This document shows, one piece after another, positions 43,301 through 56,541 of a stretch of 64,000 nt of DNA. The stretch is from Lineolata rhizophorae (lineage: Eukaryota; Ascomycota; Dothideomycetes; Lineolatales; Lineolataceae). Positions within the stretch are counted from its first letter, which is position 1. Every line of letters starts with the position of its first letter. The position numbers and the translations under genes are program-made. The DNA lies in the NCBI GenBank assembly GCA_010093515.1, contig MU001679.1, positions 899,918 through 963,917 of the forward strand, read 5' to 3'. The notes under the pieces were generated by a model. It was not told the origin of the DNA. It did not search any database and worked only from the letters and a program-made list of their open reading frames with translations.

Positions 43301-46224
43301 GGGCGGCAGGAGGTCGTGCGGTGCCACGGGCACGGGCGGCGGTATGAGCGTATTATCTCTGTTCTGGCGCTCGACGCTCGGCTCGGCGGACATGGGGACG
43401 GTATCGGAGGCGAAATTAGGAGAGCTCGCTGAGGTGACGGGCGCCGAAGTCGTCGGGGCGCTTGTTGAGGCATTATTATTGCTAGTAGCGCTATCATTGC
43501 TAGGCGCCGCAGCGGGGTGGGCACGCGACTGGGCGTGGTGCCCCGTCAGCCGGTGCATGCTCGGGGACTTGAGAATCGAGCGCAGCGTGCCCGACCTATG
43601 ACTCGACGTGCCATGCTTGTGGCGGTGATGACCTGAAGACGCGGCCTGCTCCTCGGCGTCGTTCACGGGTGGGGGTCCAGCCCCGGCCCCCGCCGCTGCT
43701 CCCGTGCCTCCCGCCCCCGCCGTTCCCGCTCCCTGCGCCTGCTGCTGTTCGTGCTGCGGCTGGGGCGGCTGGGGCGCCGACGTCGGCGGCGGCGGCGGCT
43801 GCTGCTGCTGGCTGGCCGCCGCGGCCGCGCCTGCCGCCTGCGCCTGGTGCAGCAGCTTCGCGTCGCGGCGCATCTTCTCGCGGACGAACATGTCGCGCAG
43901 GATGCCGGCGCACTTGTCGTAGTACTCGTTGTTGTCCTTGACGAAGCTCCAGCCGTTGACGTCGATGACGTACGAATTCGCGCCGGCGCGCAGAAGGTCG
44001 AAGCCGCAGACGGTCTGGCCGAAGCCTTCGGATATCCGAGCCGCCATGGTGGCCTCGTCGGGCGTCAGGCTCGTCACGTAGCGGATCTCCTTGCCGTTGG
44101 GGTTGCGCCGCACCACGCCGTCGACCACGGGGCTCTTGCGCGTCTCGGCGTGGCAGAAGCTCGGCCCCACCGTGTACGCCTTGACGTCCTCGGCGTTCTT
44201 GACCTGCAGGAACTGCTCGTAGATGTAGCTGCTGCCGGGCTCGGTGATGCAGCGGGGCACGCACAGCCCTTCGTCCTTCTCGGAGCTCTTGTTGTTGACC
44301 TTGCGGAACAGGCGCCGGCCGCCGCCGCCGTGGCTCTTGGGGAAGTAGATGTGGATGTTGTGGTCCTCGCCGCTGGTCGGCTTCTCCACGAAGGGCTTGC
44401 GCAGCGTCGCGCCGTCCACGCTCAGCACGTCGCCGTCGTCGAGCAGCTCCACCTTCTCGGGCGGCCGCACGCCGCCGCCGGTGCCGTCCTCGGGCCCTTC
44501 CAGCTTCACGCCCGACCGGTCGAACAACACCTTGGCGACGTCGGCCGACGGCAGGCGCGGGCCGCCGTCTCGATTGACCTCGACCCGGGCCGGCGTCGGC
44601 ACCTTCAGCCTGTCGAGGATGAGGAGGCAGATGCGGCGGTCCCACAGCACGGTTTGCATGGGCAAGTCGTTGACGCAGAAGGGCTTCCGCAGCTTGGCGT
44701 AGGCGATGGCCTTCTCGAGCGGGAAGCCGTCGGAGAAGAAGGAGATGAGGTAGTCGCAGATGGGCCAGTTGGCCACCTCCTCGTCCAGGATGATCTTGTC
44801 GCCGAATATCTTGACCTCGAACTCGGCCTTGGAGATGAGCCGGTTCAGGATGTTGCGGCTCGGCTTGCTGCGGGCCTTGGAGTCGAGCGCGCACACGCCG
44901 ATGACGCCCAGCGGCGCCTTCTTGTACTCGTGGCCTTCCTTGCCCTCGCGCACGCCGCCCGCGCTGGCCATGGCGCTCCGCTCGCTCGCGGGGCTGCCGC
45001 CGCCGCCGCCGGTGCCGGCGCTGCCGCTGATGCGACGCGTGTTGGCCGTCCGGCTGCGCGACCGCGCCGGCTGCCCCACCTGCTGTCGAGCTGCTGCCGC
45101 CGGACTGGGGCCCACGTGGGTTGGCTGCGGAGACGACGAGGAGTACGTGATGTGGCCGGCGCCGGCGCCGACGGCCGGAGTGGCCGGGAGGGAGCTGGAA
45201 GACGAGTGGTCCTTGGAGGAGAGGGCGTGGTTGTTCGCGATGCCCAGGCCGCCCTGGGTCTGCGTGGTCACGTACAGCGCGGACGGAGCGGTCGTGGTGG
45301 CGGCGTGGGACGAGCCTTCTGCTTTGGCTGGCGTGGAGCAAGCGCGTGCGTGTCAGCCGACGCGTCCCTTCCCTCCCGGCCGTGGCGCTGACTTGGGGCA
45401 GCCGCGACCTCGACGCCGGGCCGGCGGGTGCGCGGCGCCCGCGCTAGCAAAGCGTCTGCGACGGACTGCGGCCGAACTGAAAGCTGAGACTCACCGTCTG
45501 GCTCCGACCCTGCCACCGAGCTCGCCGTGCTCGGCCCGGTCCCGCGCCCCATGTTGTATATGGCCGACCCGAGCGAGTACAGCGAGGAGAAGGACATCCT
45601 GTTCGACTCGGACTCGCCCTCGGAGGGCTTGAGGGCGCGGCCCGACATGTTGTTGGCGCCGCCGCCGGGGGGCTCCAGCGTCGTCGCGGGGTGCGATGGG
45701 GGGTACAGGTGATGCTGCTGGTGCTGGTGCTGCGGGAGCGGCCCGGCCGGGCTGCCGCTGGCGCTGTTGCTCGTCACCGTGATCTCGGCGTCGGCGAACG
45801 GCGACGATGGCGAGGCCGTAGCCGCCGGCGCTGCCGCTGCCGCTGCTCCGGCGCCAGCTGCGTGGTGGTGAGGCGGGTGGTGCTGAGGGTGGTGGGGGTG
45901 GTGGTGGAGCGGCGGTCCTCCTCCGCGGCCGCCGGCGCTCTCGTGGCCGTGACCAGCGCCGGTGGTGGTGGTGGTGGTGGTGGTGGTGGTGGTGGTGGCG
46001 TTGGCGGTGCTGGAGGCGGCGGGCGTCGAGCCGGACGCCGGCGAGTGGCCCTCGCTCCCAGGCGGCGCCGCTGCCGCGTGGGCGTCGGGCGCGTCCGCGA
46101 CAGCAGATCGCCCCTTCCGGCTCGACGCGGCCGGCGACTGCGGCGCCTGGTGGGGCGCGCCATTGCCGCTTCCGCCACGCGACCGGCCGCTGTCGCCGCT
46201 CGCCGTGCGTGCCAGCGTGTCCAT
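40348..46224 (-). CDS. vip1: Inositol hexakisphosphate/diphosphoinositol pentakisphosphate kinase (VIP1/Asp1/PPIP5K)
   Basis: Exons in coding order 45495-46224, 40842-45318, 40561-40665 and 40348-40489 give 1817 aa. The N-terminal ~390 residues are low-complexity (Ala/Pro/His, poly-Thr) and are not conserved in the family. The kinase starts at KAPLGVIGVCALDSKARSKPSRNIL, with FEVKIFGDKIILDEEVANWPICDYLI and the ATP-grasp end VCGFDLLRAGANSYVIDVNGWSFVKDN. The phosphatase-like domain starts at KGMVSVIRHADRTPKQKFKF, with the histidine-acid-phosphatase RHxxRxP motif. Its end runs over introns 2 and 3 ([25 protein letters not shown]). The dual enzyme makes and removes 1-InsP8/InsP7 and tunes phosphate signalling and polarised growth. 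A ~90-residue Gln/Pro/Ala-rich insert separates the domains. Confidence 0.93.
45961..45996 (-). repeat. (ACC)12 microsatellite encoding 12 Thr in VIP1
   Basis: Twelve GGT units on the plus strand (ACC on the coding strand) in the first exon of VIP1 give a poly-threonine run after ASSTANA. Confidence 0.95.
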
Positions 46225-46900
46225 GGCCGCCGGACGACGCGGATCGGCGGCAACGCGCGTGCGCGCAGGCGGCTTCTGGGACGCGGGGGAGGGGGCAGAA
46301 AGGGTGCGGCGACGTGGAGCCAAGGCGAAGAGAGAATGTCGGCGCGGAAACCGTGGGGATGGGATGAAGGGGAGAAAGACGGTTAAGACGATATGTTTAG
46401 TTCTAGCGGTGCAAGATAAAGCCCGATGGCATGTGCTACCGTGCCGGCGCTCTGGGCGGACAAGGACAGGGGAGCGGGGAGAGGGGAGGAATTGTTGGCT
46501 CGAAAATACTGGCCGAGGCCCGGCGACGGCCTTTCTGTCTTTTAAACACCCCCCTCTCCCTTCCAGCTTGATCGTATCAGGCGTCTGCAGGTGCAATTGG
46601 AGCCAGCCCGAGCTCTGCAGCTCTCCCTCCCTTGCCGTCCGCCGGCTGTTGAAATGGAAATTCCTGGCTGCAGCCGGCCGTTGCCCCGCCTGCAGCAGGG
46701 CCCTGCCCGGTATGATCTCAGCGGGCGCCGGCGCCCAATCAGGCACGCGAGAGCCCGCAGCAGCGCTCAGGATTAGCCGAGATTCGCTCGCTTCCAGGCA
46801 CGAGGCTCGGCGGAACTCTGCCCGGCCCGCCACACCGCCCGGCCGAGCGAGAATCCTCCACCAGGCTGCTCACATCACCGCTCTTCGCCGCCCGCCCGCC
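46225..46900. promoter_or_regulatory. Divergent promoter region of VIP1 and UTP21
   Basis: 676 bp between opposing start codons, holding both promoters. GC-rich, with several purine/pyrimidine blocks. No confident factor site is called. Confidence 0.5.
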
Positions 46901-49900
46901 ATGCCTTCAGCCGTGACCGAGGCGGCCGCGCTGACTACGCGCCATGATGCTGAGCCCGTGTCGAAGCGTCCGCGAACCGACGCCCCCGTCGAGAAGCAGC
47001 GCGACGCCCCCCCCGTGCCGTCCATAGGCAGATCGAAAATATTTGCACCCTACAGGGTAATTCGACCCGCATCGAGATCCCCGCGCAACGCCGATTGCGC
47101 AAGGCTGCACTCGAGCAGAAGGCTAACTTGGCGAACCCTCGCTCCTAGACAATCGGCCTCGTCTCCCCAACCTCCGTCCCTTTCACCACCCTCCCCCTCG
47201 GCAAAAAGACCTTCCAGATCACCACCTCGGTCGGCCGCGCCCTCCAAACCTACGACCTGCGCCGCGGCCTCAACCTCGTCTTCGTCACACGTCCTCAGAC
47301 GCCCGAGCCCATCACCGCCACGACCGCCTGGAAAGACAGCGTGCTGGCGGCATGGAGCGCCGACTCCAGGGACCCGCACGCCGCGCGCGGCATCTGGGTC
47401 TTCAAGCGGGGCAAGAAGACGGCCGAGCTCCCGCCGCCGCCCCCCTCCGACACCCCGGCTAGCGGCGGCGGCATCGAGGACAGCAACAGCACCCTCCCCG
47501 AGGCCGTGACCGAGCTCCTCGCCTTCGGCGCCTGGATCGTCGCCGCCAGCGCCACGCGCCTGGACGTCTGGCGCGCCGCGACCCTCGCCCACCACGCGAC
47601 GCTGCGCCCGCCGCGCACGGGCGCCGACCGCCTCGGCCGCGTCCTCTCGCCCGGCTGCTGTTGCGCGACCAACATGCCCACCTTCCTCAACAAGGTCTTC
47701 GTGGGCCGCCGCGACGGCGCCGTCGAGATCTGGAACGTCGCCACCGCGCGCCTCGTCTACACGCTCCGGCCGGCCGAGAGCCCCGCCTGGGGCGGCGTCG
47801 CCGCGCTCGTGCCCAGTCCCGCGCTAAGCTTGCTGGCCGTCGGGTACGATGGAGGAGCCGTCGTCGTCGTGGACGTCAGGGCCGATCGCACGCTCTTGCG
47901 CTTCGATGCGGGCAGAGGCGGCGCGAGCTGCATATCGTTCCGCACCGACGGGCTCGGCGCCGGCCCGGACGGCCGCGCTGCCGGCGTCATGGCCACGGCC
48001 GGCGCGTCGTCCGGCGACGTCGCGCTGTGGGACCTCAACGGCGGAGGGCGCAAGATGGGCGTGCTGCGAGGCGCGCACAATCCCCCTTCCTCTTCCTCCT
48101 CCTCCTCCTCCCCCGCATCCCCGCCTTCGGACAGCACGACCGGCCCCGACGGCGGCATCTCCAAGATCGAGTTCCTCCCCGGCCAGCCCGTGCTCGTCTC
48201 GTCGAGCCGCGACAACAGCCTCAAGACGTGGATTTTCGACACCGTGCCCTTCAGCCCGGTGCCGCGCGCCCTGCACGCGCGCGCCGGCCACGCCGGGCCC
48301 GTGTCGGCGCTGCTGTTCCCGCCGCCCGAGTCGGACGGCGCGCCCGACGGCGGCGCGAAGTGGATCCTGTCGGCGGGCGGCAGCCGGGATCGGAGCCTCT
48401 GGGCGTGGAGCTTGAGGAGGGACGGGCAGAGCGCGGAGCTGAGCCAGGGCCCCGTCAGGCGCAAGGCGAGGAAGATGGGCGGCGCGACGGGCGGCGGTGG
48501 CGCGCCCGGCTTGGACGAGTTGAAGGCGCCGACCATCACGTGCTTGGCCTGCTCGCTGAATAGGGACGGGGGCATCGGGGCGATGCCGGGGAAGCAGGCT
48601 ATTTGGGGCAAGGGGGGAGGAGGGAAGAAAGGGAAAGGTGGAAGGGACGCGCAGAGCGCGACGGAGATTGCGAACGCGACGGGGTGGGAGAGCGTCGTTA
48701 CTGGGCATGAAGGGGATAGGTTTGCGAGGACTTGGTTTTGGGGTAGGAAGAGGGCGGGGAGGTGGGCGTTGGAGACGGGGGATGGGGCCGACGTATCGGT
48801 AGGTGCTCAGGATTTTTATTCGGTTCCATTCACGGGCAGGCAATATGGTGGATTGTGGAGATGGTGTGGGCTAACCGCTTGGACAGAGTGTTTCCGTCAC
48901 CGCATGCGGTACCTTTGCCGTCGTGGGCTCTGCCGGTGGCGCCATAGACGTATTCAACTTGCAATCGGGCCTCCATCGGCAACGATATCCGCCCCGCCTA
49001 ACACCCAAGCAAGCCCAGCGTCTCAGAGCGCACCTGGCCTCGAAAGGTGAAAACCTACTCGAAGGAGAAGCGCAGAAGTTCGAGCGCGGCATGGGTAGAC
49101 ACTCCAAGGCGGTGAACGGCCTGGCCGTCGACCCGCTCAACCGCACCCTCATGAGCGGCGGCGCCGACGGCAAGCTCAAGTTCTGGAACTTCGGGTCGGG
49201 CGTGCTCGAGCACGAGATCTCGCTGCCGACGCCCATCGCCGCTCTGCGGTACCATGCCTCGGCGGACCTGGTTGCGGTTAGTGGTGACGACGGGTTCGTG
49301 CGTGTTTTCGACGCCACGACCAAGAAGCTAGTACGCGAGTTCAAGGGCCCTTCCTCCACGTCTTCTCTCTCTCCCAACAAGCCCCCGACCGCACCATCCC
49401 AAACGTCCCTCAAACAGCCCCATCCTCCGTCCTCCGCGGCCCCAACGGACTTCATCTTTTCCCCCACCGCCCACCAGCTCCTGGCCGCCTACGCCCAACC
49501 GGTCCCACACCTCCGCGTCTGGGACGTCCCCTCGGCCCGCCTCGTCGATGTGCTGCCCTTCGTGCGCCGCTGCAATGCCCTCGCCTTCGCCGCCACGGGC
49601 GAGTACCTCGCCACGGCGCACGAGGGCGAACGGGGCATCGGCATCTGGACGAACACGGCGCTCTTCGCGCACGTGCCGCTGCGGGCGCTGAAGGAGGCGG
49701 AGGTCGACGCGAGTCTCAGGCGTGCGGCGAGAGCCGCGGAGGGCGAGCGGAAGAACGCGGGGCGCAAGAAGAACGCGGGGACGCCGCCGACGGCGCTGCC
49801 GCAGGCGCCGACGGCGAGCGGGGAAGGGGGCATGGGCGCCGTGGCGGCGGCGCTGGCCGAAGCCAAGGACGGCCCCGCCGAGGCAACAGCGGCGGAGGGC

Positions 49901-50706
49901 CGGCAGGACGCGTGGGAGGACGCGGAAGCGGTGGCGGACGAGGTGCCGACACCGCAGCTCAACCAGCTCGACGACGCCCTCACGACCCTCAGCCTCATCC
50001 CGCGGCCCCGCTGGCTCGGCCTCGTCCAGCTGGACGCCCTGCGCGCGCGCAACCGGCCCGCCCAGCCGCCCAAGAAGCCCGAGAAGGCGCCCTTCTTCCT
50101 GCCGGCGCTGGAGCAGCCGGGCCAGCCCGCCCCGGCGGCCTCGGCCTCGGCCTCGGCCTCGGCGCCTGCGCCCGCGCCCCTCCGCTCCTCCCGCATCTCC
50201 AGCCTCGACGCCGGCGCCCTCGCGGCGGCCGCCGCCGCCCGCGGCGCCGCGCCCGACGCCCTCGCCCCGCTGCTGCGCGGCTTCGCCGGCAGCGGCGACC
50301 CGGGCCCGCTGTGCGGGCGCCTGGCGGGGCTGGCGCCGGCGGCGGCGGACCTGGCGATTCGGGGGCTGGATCCGGCGGCGGCGGCGGCGGCGGGGCCGGG
50401 CGGGGCGAGCGAGCTGGTGCTGTTTGTGGATGCTTTGACGGAGAGGCTGAGAAGGAGGAGGGACTACGAGCTCGTGAGGGGGTGCATGGCGGTGGGGAGG
50501 AGGAGGAGGAGGAGGAGGAGGGGGAGGAAGAGTGGATGGGGCTTGATGGTGGTGAGGAGGGTGGGGGCGGAGTGGCTAAGGGGAGGAGAACGCTGAGGGT
50601 GGCGCTGGGCGAGTGGAGGGAGGTGCAGAAAGGGGAGGCGGAGAGGCTGGGGAGGTTGGTGGGGTTCTGTGGCGGAGTGCTTGGGTGGATTAGGGGGGCG
50701 GTTTGA
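46901..50706 (+). CDS. utp21: UTP21/WDR36, WD-repeat component of the SSU processome
   Basis: Exons 46901-47056, 47149-48798 and 48887 onward. The N-terminus MPSAVTEAAALTTRHDAEP leads to SKIFAPYR-TIGLVSPTSVPFTTLPLGKKTFQITTSVGRALQTYDL, diagnostic of Utp21. Two tandem beta-propellers of WD repeats follow (LNKVFVGRRDGAVEIWNV, VSSSRDNSLKTW, VSVTACGTFAVVGSAGGAIDVFN, LMSGGADGKLKFWNF). The Utp21 C-terminal domain ends RRDYELVRG. Utp21 belongs to the UTP-B complex that binds pre-18S rRNA. The end is uncertain: the frame of RRDYELV and the frame of the family-like tail (RTLRVALGEWREVQKGEAERL, stop 50704-50706) differ. A GT-AG intron 50474-50580 (107 bp) would join them in phase; the alternative is a shift within a GGA repeat there. 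Confidence 0.88.
50496..50519 (+). repeat. (GGA)8 microsatellite at the uncertain UTP21 C-terminus
   Basis: Eight perfect GGA units, followed by further G/A-rich sequence, lying exactly where the UTP21 reading frame changes. Confidence 0.9.
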
Positions 50707-52356
50707 GTGTGCATTCTGGGGTTGGGCTTTTGTAGAGATGGGTAGCGTACTCCGTATGCTTGCCTGGTGTTCATTGTTGCATAGACTTGGGGCGCCCTAT
50801 GCGCATGACGTGGGTCTGCGCTTATCCCTCTAGATGATTGTGTAAGTTTGAGTTGAGACAAATGGCGCTTTAGTTTCACATCAAATTCCAGGGGCGTTTG
50901 TGCCACGGCCTACGATCCCAGCCTGCCACCACGGAACCTCTTCAAATGCAAAGCAATCCCTACATGAATCGCTAACAGCCAACCCTGTTTCTTCTTTCTT
51001 GGCAGGCCCCTATTTATCTTGCGCATACAGTAGCCCTGCTTATGTTCGCAAGAGCGTGGAATCGATGGGGACTGCTGGCTAAAAGCTCCTACGAAAAACA
51101 TGCTGATTTGTATATCAAAACGCAAAGGCGACTTGCCGTTTTAAAAAGCGATGAACGCATCAAAACACGCAGGCGAAACGGGGATCCGAACTTCGCGTCC
51201 GCTCCTTGCTACGACAGAAGCGAACGAGCCCTGCAGCAGGCGGGCAGAGGAGGACAAATCATGCCGCACACTCCACGGAATAGGGCGTCGGTCCCGCCCA
51301 GGTTGCTCGCCGTTGAGGAGCGTAAGGCGGTTCTAGCGAAGGTGAAAGGAGGGGCTGTGCTCTCGGTGTGCGCGAAGCCAGCGGCGCTCTAAGTGCCCCC
51401 CGCAGGCCGCCCTTGAAAGCGCTTCCCCGGCATCCCCTATGCACCCGCTTACGGGAATGCATCCTGTGGATCTGGCATCAAGGTGCGCCCCCGCACGCAA
51501 TACGCAACAATTCCCTTTTCGGTGTTAGGGGTAGGGTGGTTCTACGGCGACGTCAACTGGATTTCTGCGAACCGGATAGCTCCCGACGAGTCCGGTTCAA
51601 GGCACATGTCCGAGATGTGGGTGGCGGGACGCTGTCCCCTAGCCCCTCCTCCAATACGGCTATTCTTATTTTGCTAGTAGGATAGCGCGGCGCCATGCAG
51701 TTTAACTGGGGAGTGCGTGCGAAACATCGCTGCAGAAAATGGAACGGCAAGAAATCTCGTGCTCTGTGCTGCTAGAAAGGACGGGACGGTCTCGTTCGTG
51801 CACATGACATTGTATAGCCCCCTATCACTCATAGAAGCAGAGTGGCATTCGAAGCTGAAGAAAGGCTCAAAATCCTAGACGACTAGTCGAGTGAAGTATT
51901 TCTAAGGTTGAATTGGAAGTTGTAATGGTAAACCGTTGTCCTCCTGCCGGTATTTGATATCGCATCGCCAACACTGCAGTCACGCGGAATGTGCCCATCA
52001 AAATCATGAATCTCGCCATTCAAGGCGCGGCCATATGCAAGCCGGATCATAAAGAACCCACTATCTAGAGTCTGAGCAGGGGAAAGCCGCCCGCTGTACG
52101 GCAGTGTGTGTATGATGACCGACTCCCGCTGGCAAGACGCTGCTCCTCTTTCAAGTCGTATCCATTTCTAGTACGTCCCTCGAAACAACATGAAGTTAAC
52201 TAGGAAAAAAAAGAAAAGGTAACAAAAGAAAGCCCCTTTAACACCGACCCGTGGGATGCGTGATAATGTTTCCCCCTACATACTAAATCGCCGTAAGGAT
52301 TGACCACCAGGGTATGAGAAGTTCTGCTTAGGAAACGCCGCCCTCAGAGTTCTTTC
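50707..52356. other. 1.65-kb convergent spacer between UTP21 and PRMT1
   Basis: Both neighbours end here. Short open frames exist but are not family-like. A sequence around 51175-51200 looks a little like a tRNA T-arm but fails as a tRNA (see rejected items). No gene is called. Confidence 0.45.
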
Positions 52357-53784
<1,428 letters not shown>

Positions 53785-54677
53785 GGTGCGCAAACTATGC
53801 AGGACGGAGCGTAAGGAGAGACGGGCGGAAGAGGAGCGCGGGTGGTCTGCCTTGAGATTTTTTTTTCCCTCGACGGGGCAGCGAGCGAGCGCAAAGCCGC
53901 GAGCGCAAGCACAAAGCTCGTGGGGCACGGACCCTGGACGCGTCGCGGCTGCCTGGCCAATCGCGGACGGCCAATTGCGGCTCTCGGGCCGTGCCACTTG
54001 CAGGTCGCTCCTCACTCCTCTACGACCCAGCGCCGGTCGCTCCTGCCGCCGCTTCTGGCGTCTTCTTTCCCTCCTTGGCGACCGGGCGCTCCCGCCAAGA
54101 GGCAGGCACTGCTGACTATAAAGTGCCCACCGCCCTGAGAGTCCCAGAACATGTCCCGTCCGACAGTGGAGACCGCAGTGACACCAGAGACAGCAGAGCC
54201 CTCGGACGAGACCCGTCGACGCCATCTAGGCTGCTTTCCGAATAGGCTTCCCCTGTACTTGATCATCCGGTCGAGTTCTTCAACAGGAGGCTGAGTAGAA
54301 ACTGCCAGTATCATCTTGCAGGACGGTAGCACCGAGTCTGCCAGGAACAGCCTGCTCCTGTTCCTGCTCCTGTGAGCCCCACACGTACTGGGGATTGCTA
54401 TTATTCGAGGAGCATAACCGGGACGTCCCCCCGCTTTCAGAATGTACCGGACTCTCTCAGGTGTTCGAAAGTCATCGCCTGTCTCGATCGAGCAACGACT
54501 CGGAATCAGAGTAGCGAGAACACAAACCAAGAGCTAATGCGAAATCTACTATTGGGTCCAAGCTAAGATGTTTTGCCTGGCTTGACGCCTAGTGAAGTTT
54601 GTGAAGTGAATAAAAAACACTATATCCCCACGTTCATACGCGGAGCCGGTCCGCAGGCATCGCTAAGTTTTGTGCTT
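53785..54677. other. PRMT1 upstream region and boundary of the conserved block
   Basis: Presumed PRMT1 promoter at the left. A plus-strand frame from ATG 54151 to stop 54292-54294 (47 aa, MSRPTVETAVTPETAEPSDE) resembles the acidic starts of some fungal orphans but is too short to call. From about 54.4 kb rightward the sequence becomes more AT-rich. Confidence 0.4.
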
Positions 54678-55908
54678 TCACTCTAACAAGCTTTTAATTG
54701 ACGATCTATCTTGATAGTCAGGGTCCTTGTCCGCCAAACGCTTGGTTGTCCTATCCTCAAGCTTGATATACCTCGCCACATCGGCCGAGCCAATTTCTTC
54801 TGGAGGTGTTTCTGATCGTTTCCTCTTTTTAACACCAGCAGCGAGTTTATGCTCTCCGAGTGAATCTAATTGCGCCATCATGGTCTCCGCCGAGTCAAGA
54901 CATTCGCAAAGCTGTTCAGTAGAAACGTTCAGCTCGTGAGCGTCATCTGCGATTTCCTGTGCTAGTTCTTCATAAGCAAAGTCTCCCAGCCGGAGTCGTA
55001 GGCCGGGATGACTCGTAGGATTTCCTTGATCGTCACGAAAGGGCTAGGGAAAGTATTAGAATAAAGAAGACCAAGCTAGGGAATGAGTCAGCACATACTG
55101 CATTCTCAACCTCTTGGACGACCGTTAATTCCTTCCCATCAGGGGGGCCAACCATTTGGGTCCGCCATATCGACATTGTCGCCTTTCGCGACCCTTTCCG
55201 GCCATATTCAATATCCAGGCCTAGAACTACTTGTACGCTAGCGTTCGAATCAAGAAGGTAACCTTCAGCTAGCCTGCCCAACTTCTTTGTCTTCTGCGGA
55301 TATGCGACTTCGATGATAACCCCAGGATACCGTGCACCTGTATGCCAGAAAGAAGCATCTGGCTCGTGCTTCGACTTTGTGTTGGGAGCACCGTCGACTG
55401 GGAAATAGATTGCTGTAGAACGAGCCGGCTGTTCCTTCCGGGCAAAAGCTGCTGCATCGCCGGATCCTTCACGAATTAATTTCAGCTGACTGAATATGGT
55501 ATCCTCAATGCGAGCGATGAATAGTTCGTGTACAGCTGTAGGCATGCGAACGACAAGGCAATGTGTTCCCCCGCTATAATCATACCTACATGTCGGTCAT
55601 TAGCTGCCATGCCCACCATGTCTGGAGTGCACACACCGTATCTTGTCTTTGGCGTGTCCGAACAGGTCATTGTCTTGCTGAAGCCGGCGTTCTAGCTCAT
55701 CATATTCCCCTTCTACAAGCTGAAATTCTGTCCACGGACCTCGCTTGATGTGCTTTCCGTCTCGGATTTCTTTGAAGAGCGTGAGGACTCGATGAACTTG
55801 AGCGAACTGCTTTTCGTCGGTCGGCGGCGGCGTCAAAGGGTGCTCTGCGAAACTAGTAGGCGGTGTTATGTCTTAATCATGTGTCATAGAAGCCTGCGAC
55901 GTAGACAT
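54678..55908 (-). pseudogene. Decayed member of an expanded fungal family with an Uma2/PD-(D/E)XK-like domain
   Basis: Coding-order pieces 55637-55908, 55099-55585 and 54678-55043 join in phase. From residue 13 they read DITPPTSFAEHPLTPPPTDE, then FKEIRDGKHIKRGPWTEF, YDYSGGTHCLVVRMPTAVHE and HEPDASFWHTGARYPGVIIEVAY. After intron 2 comes PFRDDQGNPTSHPGLRLRL, and the C-terminus holds a basic KKRKRSETPPEE block. I recall this family as multi-copy in Hypocreales and related fungi. The spacing of PDAS and IIEVAY suggests a restriction-endonuclease-like fold (inference). An in-frame TAA at 55873-55875 separates the likely start (MSTSQASMTHD at 55906-55908) from the rest, and no later Met precedes the conserved core. 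A CAA-to-TAA transition would explain it. It could still be expressed from another start or by an unseen upstream intron. Confidence 0.62.
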
Positions 55909-56541
55909 AGCCATATGTTGCGATGTTGTACAATAGCTGTCGCGACGACTGATCGTACTGCGCGCGCTACGTAGCCGCCAAGGCCGGGGTCGTGATCGTC
56001 GCATGGAACTTGGAATTATGTATTGTCAAATGGGTTGTGTTTCATGTTGCTCTGATTTTAGTGTATGTAATGTGGTTTACGTACGCAATCTCGCGTGCAA
56101 GTGGTGAAAACCAACTTTCGCTCGCTTCGTAGCATCAACCGATCAATCATACAATTTCCAACAATTATCGGTGCCTGGTCGAGCTTCCGCGGAGCCTGTT
56201 TTGAGCTCTCCCACCGCACACCTGGACCTGACAACATGTCTTTTCGTCTCTTCTACCAAAAATAACCAGCCCACACAAGGGTGGGTCTGTCTGAAACCCA
56301 TTTGGCCTTTTTACTCCGCAAAGGAGCACAAGGGTATAACCATAACGGGTCGGCGCCCGCCCTGCTAGAGGATCTGATGCATAAGAACCTCATTACACGC
56401 TAACCTTTCAAGACTAATCATACGAGAACCGCGAAGAGGACGGAGCCAGTGGCGCTGCTTAGTTATGAATCTGCGTACCGCTACCTTCAGCATCCCTATG
56501 CGCCATCGAAGCACTGCATAAGTTCCTACACGCTGTTTTCC
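55909..56541. other. Intergenic sequence in the accessory region
   Basis: No recognised gene or repeat. Presumably the upstream flank of the decayed Uma2-like gene and the 3' flank of the NLR relic. Confidence 0.4.

Noticed and set aside
51150-51260. tRNA-like sequence (GGGATCCGAAC on the plus strand)
   Set aside because: The would-be T-loop lacks the invariant A58, the T-stem does not pair, and no acceptor or anticodon stem can be formed around it.
54012-54530. 172-residue minus-strand open frame upstream of PRMT1
   Set aside because: Composition is not protein-like, no domain is apparent, and it overlaps GC-rich promoter sequence.
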